A stretch of 6,568 nt of DNA, from NCBI GenBank assembly GCA_934234035.1, contig CAKQHH010000048.1, positions 1 to 6,568 on the forward strand, written 5' to 3'. The DNA is from an uncultured Clostridia bacterium (GTDB lineage: Bacteria; Bacillota; Clostridia; Peptostreptococcales; Anaerovoracaceae). The notes under the pieces were generated by a model. It saw nothing but the letters and a program-made list of their open reading frames with translations. It was not told the origin of the DNA and ran no database searches. A program made the translations under genes and the position numbers. This document shows positions 1 to 5,522 of the stretch, one piece after another; within the stretch, counting starts at the first letter, position 1; each line of letters starts with the position of its first letter.

Positions 1-147
1 AAGGTTGCGAACAGTAGATTAGGATGGTACAAAAGAAGCGGAATGTATGTAGTGAATTTTGCAATCAGTCCAGAGATGCTTGGACGTAAAACAAAGAGCC
101 GACCAGGATTGGTCGACCCATTGCAGTATTACCTGAGTAATATTTGA
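1..147 (+). CDS. Group II intron-encoded reverse transcriptase/maturase, C-terminal fragment
   Basis: An open frame enters from the left edge and stops at TGA 145-147, giving 48 visible residues. The fragment begins KVANSRLGWYKRSGMY and ends GLVDPLQYYLSNI. The tail, a G-L-x-x-x-x-x-Y-Y-L pattern following a W/Y/K/R-rich basic stretch, resembles the DNA-binding end of bacterial group II intron proteins. The stop lies 15 nt before domain V, as expected for a protein encoded in domain IV. No cysteines are present, so the Cys-rich part of a C-terminal H-N-H endonuclease domain is not visible, which suggests an endonuclease-minus type. The reverse transcriptase motifs are outside the window. The assignment rests mainly on the adjacent RNA domains; the peptide alone would be weak evidence. 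Confidence 0.75.
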   Translation, partial: KVANSRLGWYKRSGMYVVNFAISPEMLGRKTKSRPGLVDPLQYYLSNI

Positions 148-162
148 TTCTATATTGATGTA

Positions 163-193
163 GCGCCGTATACGAGAACCGTACGTACGGTGC
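163..193 (+). ncRNA. Group II intron domain V (catalytic hairpin)
   Basis: The lower helix pairs 163-170 (GCGCCGTA) with 186-193 (TACGGTGC), 8 bp including one G-U pair. The upper helix pairs 171-174 (TACG) with 180-183 (CGTA) around a loop at 175-179. The two unpaired bases CG at 184-185 on the 3' side form the conserved two-nucleotide bulge. The catalytic triad position reads CGC (164-166) rather than AGC; both forms are known in bacterial introns. At 31 nt it is a little shorter than the common 34-nt form, because of the short upper helix. Confidence 0.88.
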
Positions 194-233
194 AATGGGA
201 GGGTGAGAAAAATATCTCACTCTACCCTATTAT
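194..233 (+). ncRNA. Group II intron domain VI with branch-point A
   Basis: The distal helix pairs 201-208 (GGGTGAGA) with 215-222 (TCTCACTC) around the loop AAAATA. Below it A200 pairs with T223, then A224 is unpaired, then GGG 197-199 pairs with CCC 225-227. The lone bulged A on the 3' strand is the expected branch-point adenosine for lariat formation. It lies 9 nt before the proposed last intron base at 233, or 6 nt before 230. The 3' splice site is inferred and not proven. Confidence 0.82.
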
Positions 234-246
234 GAGATGGATTATC

Positions 247-1257
247 TTAATCTCTGGAAATCAGCAGCTGTGCAATCTGAACCGCGTTGGTTGCGGCACC
301 TTTACGCACCTGGTCGCCGCAGCACCACAGGTTGATGCCGTTCTCGCACACCAGATCCCGACGGATGCGGCCCACGTATACCAGGTCCTGATCGCTGGTT
401 TCAATCGGCATCGGATAGATGTTTTTCTCTGTATCATCTTCCAGCTTGCAGCCTGCCGCCTGGGAAATAGCCTTCCGAACATCCTCCAGGTCCAGACGGT
501 CCTTTGTAATGACGTTTGCGGAAATGGAGTGGGAACGCTCTACCGGTACCCGAACGCAGGTGCAGGAAACCTTCAGCTCCGGCAGGTGGAGAATTTTCCG
601 GCCCTCGTTCTGAAGCTTCATCTCTTCCGATGTGTAGCCGTTCTCGCCGAATCCGCCAATCTGCGGAAGCAGGTTATACGCAATCTGGTACGGGAAAGTG
701 CTGCATTCGATGTCCTTGCCCTCCAGAATATTGCGGCTCTGCTCATACATTTCCTTCGGGCCCTTGATGCCGGCACCGCTTACGGCCTGATAGGTGGAAG
801 CGTAGAGTGCCTCAATCGGGGACAGGCGGTTGATGGCATTGATTGCTACCAGCGTGATGATGGTGGAACAGTTCGGATTGGCGATGACGCCCTTATGGGT
901 GAACGCATCCTCTGGGTTGATTTCCGGAACCACCAGCGGAACCTCCGGATCCATACGGAAAGCGCTGGAATTGTCGATGTAAGCTGCGCCGGATGCTTTG
1001 ATGGCATTCACAAATTTCTTTGAAATATCATTTTCGGCGGCACCCAGCACGATGTCCATTCCCTCAAAAGCAGAATCATTCGCTTCCTGAATGGTGACGC
1101 TGCCGTATTTTTCGGTTTCAACTACCTTTCCGGCACTGCGGCTGCTGGCCAGAAGGCGCAGCTCCTGAATCGGGAAATCCCTTTCCTGCAGAACCTTTAG
1201 CATTTCCATACCTACGGCGCCGGTAGCACCCAGAATCGCAACATTGTATTTTTTCAT
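247..1257 (-). CDS. asd: Aspartate-semialdehyde dehydrogenase
   Basis: This cytosolic enzyme makes L-aspartate 4-semialdehyde from aspartyl phosphate with NADPH, the last step before the diaminopimelate/lysine branch and the homoserine branch divide. The protein has 336 residues, normal for the bacterial family. Visible motifs are the nucleotide-binding GATGAVG (10-16), SSRSAGK (38-44), the active-site NPNCSTI with catalytic Cys130, QAVSGAG with Gln157 (157-163), and RVPVERSH with Arg236 and the catalytic base His243. All key residues are present. The ATG at 1257 is preceded by AGGAGAGG (1263-1270), which directly follows the lysC stop, so the start is well supported. It is the last gene of hom-lysC-asd, with a 13-nt gap after lysC. 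No terminator follows its stop: the end of a group II intron begins 13 nt downstream. Confidence 0.97.
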   Translation of the reverse strand: MKKYNVAILGATGAVGMEMLKVLQERDFPIQELRLLASSRSAGKVVETEKYGSVTIQEANDSAFEGMDIVLGAAENDISKKFVNAIKASGAAYIDNSSAFRMDPEVPLVVPEINPEDAFTHKGVIANPNCSTIITLVAINAINRLSPIEALYASTYQAVSGAGIKGPKEMYEQSRNILEGKDIECSTFPYQIAYNLLPQIGGFGENGYTSEEMKLQNEGRKILHLPELKVSCTCVRVPVERSHSISANVITKDRLDLEDVRKAISQAAGCKLEDDTEKNIYPMPIETSDQDLVYVGRIRRDLVCENGINLWCCGDQVRKGAATNAVQIAQLLISRD

Positions 1258-1270
1258 TTAAACCTCTCCT

Positions 1271-2593
1271 TTATTTCGCAAAGCTTTCGTACAGAACCTG
1301 AATGGTCTTCTCAAAATCCTTCGTGAATACGCCTACCATAATGTTAATCTCATCGGAACTCTGCTCGATGGTGCGGATGTTGATCCGGTTTGCACCCAGG
1401 GCACCGAAGATTTTTCCGGAAATACCGGTGCGGTACGCCATTTGACGTCCGACAATGGCAATCAAGCTGATATCATCTTGTACGTTGATGTCCGTAATCT
1501 GGCAGTTTCGCTTGATGTCGGAAATCAAATCGTATTTCACCGGTGCCAGCTTGTCTGTTGGAACCACCAGGGAAAAGCTGTCGATACCGCTTGGAATCTG
1601 TGCAATCGGAATCCGGTACTGCTCCAGAACTTCCAGCACGCGGCGGATGGCACCCACCGCGTCGCTCATATTGGCCTTGTGCAGGCTGATGATGGAGAAG
1701 TCCTTCTTGCCGGTGATTCCGGTGATAAAACGGGACGTTTCTTCCGCATTATCCGCTTCAAAGGATTCCCGAATGATGGTTCCTTCCGCTTCCGGGTCAT
1801 TGGTGTTCCGGATATTAACCGGGATATCCTTCCGGCGAACCGGCACCACCGTATCCTCGTGAAGTACCGCCGCGCCCATGTAGGACAGCTCCCGAAGTTC
1901 GGCATAGGTAACCCGGGAAATGGTTTTCGGATTGGAAACAATTCGTGGATCCACCATGAGGATTCCCGTTACGTCCGTCCAGTTCTCATAGATGTCCGCA
2001 TCCAGAGAGGCGGCGGCAAAAGCGCCGGTGACGTCGGAACCGCCTCGGGAAAAAGTATGAATCTGACCGTTCGGAAGGGAACCGTAGAAGCCGGGAACCA
2101 CGATTCGGTTATATACATTGTATATTTCTCGGAGCTGCTGCTCGGTTCTTTCGTAATCCACTTTTCCATCGTATCCGAAAGCCACCCAGTCGGCAGAGTC
2201 TACGAAATGGTACCCCAGATATTCCGCCATCAGCTTTGCATTCAGATATTCTCCTCGGGAAACCAAATAGTCCACGGACATATTTTTCGTCATCTTGCTG
2301 CGGATTTCCGCAAGCTCGGAATCCACGTCCAACGTCAGTCCCAGCTGGTCTCGGATTTCCCGATACCGGGCGGAAATCATCTCGAAGATGGGATCCGGTG
2401 ACACGTCGTATTTGAGATGGGCTTTGCAGAGATACAGCAAATCCGTGATTTTATTATCGTCGGAGGTTCTTCTTCCCGGTGCGGAGACCACGACCACCTT
2501 GCGGGCGTCGTCGGATTCCACGATGTGCTTCACCTTTGCGAACTGCGCGGAATCGCTGAGGGAGGATCCTCCGAATTTAGCAACTTTCAGCAT
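1271..2593 (-). CDS. lysC: Aspartate kinase, monofunctional, with two C-terminal ACT domains
   Basis: The enzyme phosphorylates L-aspartate with ATP, the committed step to lysine, threonine and methionine. It has 440 residues. The kinase domain (about 1-275) shows KFGGSS (6-11), SAPG (37-40), SRGEYLNAKLMAEYL (112-126), FSRGGSD (181-187) and WTDVTGILMVDPR (205-217). Two ACT-type regulatory domains follow, roughly 288-360 and 375-438; the second includes GRQMAYRTGISGKIFGAL and NRINIRTIEQSSDEINIMV. This points to allosteric amino-acid feedback, but lysine or threonine as the effector cannot be told from sequence. It is not fused to homoserine dehydrogenase; that enzyme is the separate gene just upstream. 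The start lies 3 nt after the hom stop and uses a ribosome binding site inside hom. The symbol could equally be given as ask; lysC is used for the general family. Confidence 0.95.
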   Translation of the reverse strand: MLKVAKFGGSSLSDSAQFAKVKHIVESDDARKVVVVSAPGRRTSDDNKITDLLYLCKAHLKYDVSPDPIFEMISARYREIRDQLGLTLDVDSELAEIRSKMTKNMSVDYLVSRGEYLNAKLMAEYLGYHFVDSADWVAFGYDGKVDYERTEQQLREIYNVYNRIVVPGFYGSLPNGQIHTFSRGGSDVTGAFAAASLDADIYENWTDVTGILMVDPRIVSNPKTISRVTYAELRELSYMGAAVLHEDTVVPVRRKDIPVNIRNTNDPEAEGTIIRESFEADNAEETSRFITGITGKKDFSIISLHKANMSDAVGAIRRVLEVLEQYRIPIAQIPSGIDSFSLVVPTDKLAPVKYDLISDIKRNCQITDINVQDDISLIAIVGRQMAYRTGISGKIFGALGANRINIRTIEQSSDEINIMVGVFTKDFEKTIQVLYESFAK

Positions 2594-2596
2594 AAT

Positions 2597-3745
2597 TTAC
2601 TCCTTATAGCCGGCGACAAAAGCATTTTCGTATTGGGATGCCAGTGCATGGGCGTCCGAAACGGTCATCGGCTTCGTTGTAATATAGCGATACGAATTCC
2701 GAACCTGTTCCGAAGCAATCCGGTCTTCCGGGAAGGAATCGTCGGCCGCAATTCGGAAATAGTACGGATGATTGGTCTTGGTGTTGTCCACCCGAGTTGG
2801 CGCCGAAGCTTCTGAAGCGGACGGGCTGAAGAAAATACCGTCTTTAATGTCGATGATATCGTGCACCAGCGAGGTACCCGTCGGCATCTTTCCCGCCCCC
2901 TGACCGTAGAAGCTGAGGGGCCCCACGTTCTTTCCGGTAAGGCTGACCATGTTGTAATTGGTTCCCACGCCGGATTCCAGCGCATTGGAAGTGAGCAGCG
3001 TCGGCTCTACGTATGCGCTGACGGTATCATCCTGACGGGAAGCATTCATCAGAAGGCGGCAGGTGAGGCCGTTTTCGTTAAAGAATGCGATGTCCTCCGC
3101 CAGAATATGGTGAATGCCCAGAACCGGTACCGAATCTTCCGGGATGACCGTGCTAAAAGCAAGATTGGCGGAAATCACACATTTCCGCTGGGTATCCCAG
3201 CCTTCGATATCTGCGCTCGGATCGCTCTCCGCGTAGCCCAGCTCCTGTGCATCCCGAAGAACTTCTGCAAAATCCGATCCTTCGGTGTGCATGAGATCCA
3301 GAATGTAGTTGCAGGTGCCGTTTACAATGCCGTGCACTTCTTCAATGGTGTCGCAGCGTCCCGCCCGCTGCAGATTGTACAGCCACGGAATGCCGCCACC
3401 GGCAGAGGGGGTGAATCGGAATTGAACGCCGTTCTCTTTGGCACAGCGTGCCAGTTCTTCGAAGTGAGCGCTGACCAGTGCCTTGTTGGCGGTCACCACG
3501 TGCTTTCCGTGATTCATGGCTCCCAGCACGTATTCCAATGCCGGATGGATGCCGCCGATACATTCTGCCACCAGATCGATATTCGGATTCTTCAGAATAT
3601 CATCGATATCTTCTGTCTGCAGGTCCGCATATTCCGGCTTCGGCCGGCGAACCAGGATGCGGGTTACTTCCAGGTCGATGGCAGACTGAACCGCTTCGCA
3701 GGCACCGCTTCCCACGGTTCCCAAACCTAAAATTGCAATATTCAT
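2597..3745 (-). CDS. hom: Homoserine dehydrogenase, short form without a recognisable full ACT domain
   Basis: The enzyme reduces aspartate semialdehyde to homoserine with NAD(P)H, the entry to threonine and methionine. From the chosen start it has 382 residues. Motifs are the dinucleotide-binding GLGTVGSG (7-14), TANKALV with Lys88 (85-91), SAGGGIP (114-120), GIVNGTCNYIL (139-149) and AQELGYAESDPSADIEGWDTQRK (starting at 166). The last of these holds Glu173, Asp179, Asp184 and Lys188, matching in spacing the substrate and catalytic residues of the yeast enzyme. YGQGAGKMPT begins the final third. After the YYFRI strand only about 50 residues remain, so the usual ACT domain of the approximately 430-residue bacterial enzymes is missing or degenerate. 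The frame extends to an ATG at 3757, but ATG 3745 is preferred: GGAG lies 6 nt before it, and MNIAILGLG is the normal family N-terminus. It is the first gene of the operon. Confidence 0.94.
   Translation of the reverse strand: MNIAILGLGTVGSGACEAVQSAIDLEVTRILVRRPKPEYADLQTEDIDDILKNPNIDLVAECIGGIHPALEYVLGAMNHGKHVVTANKALVSAHFEELARCAKENGVQFRFTPSAGGGIPWLYNLQRAGRCDTIEEVHGIVNGTCNYILDLMHTEGSDFAEVLRDAQELGYAESDPSADIEGWDTQRKCVISANLAFSTVIPEDSVPVLGIHHILAEDIAFFNENGLTCRLLMNASRQDDTVSAYVEPTLLTSNALESGVGTNYNMVSLTGKNVGPLSFYGQGAGKMPTGTSLVHDIIDIKDGIFFSPSASEASAPTRVDNTKTNHPYYFRIAADDSFPEDRIASEQVRNSYRYITTKPMTVSDAHALASQYENAFVAGYKE
2600..2605 (-). promoter_or_regulatory. lysC ribosome binding site embedded in the last codons of hom
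   Basis: AAGGAG sits 6 nt before the lysC ATG and is formed by the last two sense codons of hom (Lys AAG, Glu GAG), just before the hom TAA. With a gap of only 3 nt between the genes, ribosomes ending hom sit on the lysC start, so translational coupling is likely. Confidence 0.8.
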
Positions 3746-3751
3746 ATGCAT

Positions 3752-3755
3752 CTCC
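3752..3755 (-). promoter_or_regulatory. hom ribosome binding site that decides the start
   Basis: Three in-frame ATG codons lie at 3757, 3751 and 3745. GGAG at 3755-3752 is 6 nt before the third ATG, while no purine-rich site precedes the first at a proper distance. The first two ATGs overlap or flank this site, so the start at 3745 is the best choice. Confidence 0.65.
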
Positions 3756-3786
3756 ATTTCGTTTGTTATTCTGAGAAAAAGGTCGT

Positions 3787-3808
3787 TTTTATGTAAAATG
3801 TCATAAAA
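3787..3808. promoter_or_regulatory. 7-bp inverted repeat, possible operator in the hom/thrC divergent region
   Basis: TTTTATG (3787-3793) and CATAAAA (3802-3808) are perfect inverted arms with an 8-nt spacer. The dyad spans 22 bp and covers the candidate hom -10 box and part of its spacer. No U-tract follows, so it is more like a protein-binding site than a terminator. A+T richness makes chance dyads likely; the regulator is unknown. Confidence 0.35.
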
Positions 3809-3816
3809 TTAACCAA
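3788..3816 (-). promoter_or_regulatory. Candidate promoter for hom-lysC-asd
   Basis: On the minus strand TTGGTT (3816-3811) is followed after exactly 17 nt by CATAAA (3793-3788). This would give a leader of about 36 nt before the hom start. The match to consensus is modest. An alternative is TTGTAA-N17-TACATT farther upstream, which would give a leader of about 100 nt. Some promoter must lie in this 141-bp gap, but which one is uncertain. Confidence 0.3.
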
Positions 3817-3828
3817 ACATACTTGTTT
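3815..3828. promoter_or_regulatory. 5-bp inverted repeat over the thrC -35 box
   Basis: AAACA (3815-3819) and TGTTT (3824-3828) are inverted around TACT. The right arm coincides with most of the proposed thrC -35 hexamer. It is short and may be chance, but its place would suit a regulator site. Confidence 0.25.
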
Positions 3829-3851
3829 TCATACCATAAATAATGTATCAT
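3823..3851 (+). promoter_or_regulatory. Probable sigma-A promoter of thrC
   Basis: TTGTTT (3823-3828), a 17-nt spacer, and TATCAT (3846-3851, five of six consensus bases). Transcription would start near 3858 and leave a leader of about 29 nt, too short for a T-box or a large riboswitch. AAAGGA at 3874-3879, 7 nt before the ATG at 3887, is the ribosome binding site. Confidence 0.6.
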
Positions 3852-3865
3852 AATTGCATAATTAT
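3850..3865. promoter_or_regulatory. 6-bp inverted repeat at the thrC transcription start
   Basis: ATAATT (3850-3855) and AATTAT (3860-3865) are inverted around GCAT. The site overlaps the end of the proposed thrC -10 box and the expected start of transcription, a place where a bound repressor would block initiation. It is made only of A and T in the arms, so chance is a real alternative. Confidence 0.3.
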
Positions 3866-3886
3866 TACAATAAAAAGGATGAGATA

Positions 3887-5359
3887 ATGATAAAATATTT
3901 AAGCACAAGAGACAACATGCGTACGATTACATCTTCTCAGGCCATCATCAACGGATTGGCAGAGGATGGAGGACTGTATGTTCCGGAAAATCTGGAAGAT
4001 TTGAAGCTGGACTATCACGAAGTGATCCGGCAGGATTATCCGGGAATGGCCCGAATGGTTTTCGGAAAATTCTTCTCGGATTTCGACGAGAAAACAATTG
4101 AGAAGGTTGTTTCCCGAAGCTACACCGGAAAGTTTTCTACGGAAGAAATTACCCCACTGGCAAAGGTAGAAGATGCATTTGTACTGGAGTTGTATCACGG
4201 TCCGACCTGCGCCTTCAAGGATGTGGCGCTTTCCGCACTTCCGAACCTGATGGTGGAATCCATGAGAATGAACGATTTTCAGGATGAAATTCTGATTCTT
4301 ACCGCTACCAGCGGAGATACCGGCAGTGCGGCTCTCCACGGATTCTCGGACGTGCCGGGCACAAAGATTATTGTTTTTTACCCGGAAGGCGGCGTGTCGG
4401 AAACCCAGCGTCTTCAGATGGTGACGCAGGACGGCAAGAATACCTGTGCCGTGGCGGTTCGCGGGAACTTCGACGATGCCCAGAGCGGAGTGAAAAAGCT
4501 GTTCCGTGAGATTCCGAAGCCGTGCGACGGAGTGTCCCTGTCCAGCGCCAACTCCATTAATATCGGCCGGCTGGTGCCGCAGGTGGTATACTATTTCTCC
4601 GCATATCGTCAGCTTCTGGACATGGGCGAGATTCAGGACGGAGACAAGGTGAACTTCGTGGTTCCGACCGGAAACTTCGGGGATATTATGGCGGGATATT
4701 TTGCCCGGGAGATGGGTCTTCCGGTGGGCCGGCTGGTGTGTGCGTCAAACTGCAACGACGTGCTGCGGGAGTTCCTGGAAACCGGTCACTATAACCGAAA
4801 GAGAGACTTCCACAAGACCACATCCCCGTCCATGGATATTCTGGTTTCCAGCAACCTGGAGCGTCTGCTCTATTTCGTATGCGGCGTGGAGCGGACGAAG
4901 ATCTATATGGACCTTCTGGCAAAGCAGGGCGAATACACGATTACGGAAGACGAGTTGAAGAAAATCAATGAGGTATTCCGCGGGGTGGCCTGCGATGACG
5001 CACGGGGCGCAAAGGCCATCGGCGATGTGTTCCGGGCGGAGCATTATCTGATGGATACCCATACGGCCATCGCTTGGGCAGCCTATGAGGAATGCCGAGA
5101 CAATGGTGAGGAATGGACGAAGGATAAGACCGTGGTTCTCTCCACCGCATCTCCGTACAAGTTCACCCGTGCGGTTCTGGCGGCACTGGGTGAAGAAGAA
5201 TGCCCGACAGATGAAGAGTGCATGCAGAAGCTGAATCAGGTGACACAGGTGGAGGCACCGGTGCCGCTGCAGGGGATTTTTGAGCGGCCGATTTGCCACA
5301 CCGATGTGATTGATGTGCCGGATATGAAGAGCTATGTCGTGGAGCATGCCGAAAAGTAA
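3887..5359 (+). CDS. thrC: Threonine synthase
   Basis: This PLP-dependent (fold type II) cytosolic enzyme converts O-phospho-L-homoserine to threonine and phosphate. It has 490 residues, in the range of the longer microbial family. The N-terminal domain (about 1-80) carries LAEDGGLYVPENL. The PLP lysine is Lys111 in HGPTCAFKD (104-112), followed by ATSGDTGSA (140-148), SSANSINIGR (219-228) and the PLP-phosphate loop VPTGNFGD (259-266). The C-terminal part, with HTAIAWAAYEE and STASPYKFTRAVLAAL, is complete. The frame stays open upstream to a TTG at 3854, but ATG 3887 has AAAGGA 7 nt before it and gives MIKYLSTRDN, a family-like start. It is transcribed divergently from hom-lysC-asd, with its own promoter and terminator. 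Homoserine kinase, which makes its substrate, is not adjacent. Confidence 0.97.
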   Translation: MIKYLSTRDNMRTITSSQAIINGLAEDGGLYVPENLEDLKLDYHEVIRQDYPGMARMVFGKFFSDFDEKTIEKVVSRSYTGKFSTEEITPLAKVEDAFVLELYHGPTCAFKDVALSALPNLMVESMRMNDFQDEILILTATSGDTGSAALHGFSDVPGTKIIVFYPEGGVSETQRLQMVTQDGKNTCAVAVRGNFDDAQSGVKKLFREIPKPCDGVSLSSANSINIGRLVPQVVYYFSAYRQLLDMGEIQDGDKVNFVVPTGNFGDIMAGYFAREMGLPVGRLVCASNCNDVLREFLETGHYNRKRDFHKTTSPSMDILVSSNLERLLYFVCGVERTKIYMDLLAKQGEYTITEDELKKINEVFRGVACDDARGAKAIGDVFRAEHYLMDTHTAIAWAAYEECRDNGEEWTKDKTVVLSTASPYKFTRAVLAALGEEECPTDEECMQKLNQVTQVEAPVPLQGIFERPICHTDVIDVPDMKSYVVEHAEK

Positions 5360-5405
5360 AAATATCTATGCGATAAAACTGTGGTTGTATAGAAAAAATC
5401 TATAG

Positions 5406-5447
5406 AAAAACAGGACCGGATTAAACTACCGTTTCGGTCCTGTTTTT
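5406..5447 (+). terminator. Rho-independent terminator after thrC
   Basis: AAAAACAGGACCG (5406-5418) pairs perfectly with CGGTCCTGTTTTT (5435-5447), 13 bp. The 16-nt loop can itself fold a small AAAC/GTTT helix around TACC. The run of T forms the U-tract, 46 nt after the thrC stop. The matching A-run on the left makes it potentially bidirectional. It separates thrC from the regulator gene downstream. Confidence 0.9.
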
Positions 5448-5454
5448 ATGTTCC

Positions 5455-5483
5455 TTGAAATCCGCTAAGAAATTGGGTAGAAT
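5455..5483 (+). promoter_or_regulatory. Sigma-A promoter of the LysR-type regulator gene
   Basis: TTGAAA (5455-5460, five of six), a 17-nt spacer and TAGAAT (5478-5483, five of six). It starts 8 nt after the thrC terminator. Transcription would begin near 5490, with a leader of about 33 nt. AGGG at 5514-5517, 5 nt before the ATG at 5523, is the ribosome binding site. Confidence 0.75.
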
Positions 5484-5522
5484 GGAGTCACTGGAGTTAT
5501 AGATAGAAAGAATAGGGATGAT

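Larger units (their letters stand above)
1..233 (+). mobile_element. Group II intron, 3' end (5' part outside the window)
   Basis: This is the 3' terminal part of a self-splicing retroelement. Three elements occur in the expected order: the C-terminus of an intron-encoded protein ending at 147, a 31-nt domain V hairpin at 163-193, and a domain VI hairpin at 194-233 with a single bulged A at 224. The element ends near 233, where TAT fits the AY rule for group II intron 3' ends; 230 is a possible alternative. It lies on the + strand and points into the 3' end of asd, which is read from the other strand. The 5' end, domains I-III and most of the protein are outside the window, so intron class, completeness and activity cannot be judged. 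Confidence 0.88.

Noticed and set aside
190..1023. Long + strand open frame antisense to asd
   Set aside because: It lies opposite a complete asd with all catalytic residues, has no family motifs, and begins inside the intron domain V. It is a codon-bias shadow.
1442..2401. Long + strand open frame antisense to lysC
   Set aside because: The opposite strand encodes a complete aspartate kinase. The antisense product has no recognisable domain and no proper ribosome binding site was seen.
2861..3730. Long + strand open frame antisense to hom
   Set aside because: It mirrors hom almost fully and shows no protein family features; taken as a shadow.
3746..3757. Upstream ATG starts for hom adding 2 or 4 residues
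   Set aside because: The only good ribosome binding site is inside this extension and is spaced for the ATG at 3745.
3854..3886. Upstream TTG start for thrC adding 11 residues
   Set aside because: No ribosome binding site precedes it, it lies at or before the likely transcription start, and ATG 3887 has a good site.
3758..3886. T-box or lysine riboswitch before hom or thrC
   Set aside because: The gap is only 129-141 bp for two divergent units, with no T-box sequence and no terminator hairpin; the dyads lack U-tracts.
5388..5410. Short direct repeat TATAGAAAAA, two copies 13 nt apart, after thrC
   Set aside because: It is a 10-bp A-rich repeat in a 3' untranslated stretch; chance is a sufficient explanation.
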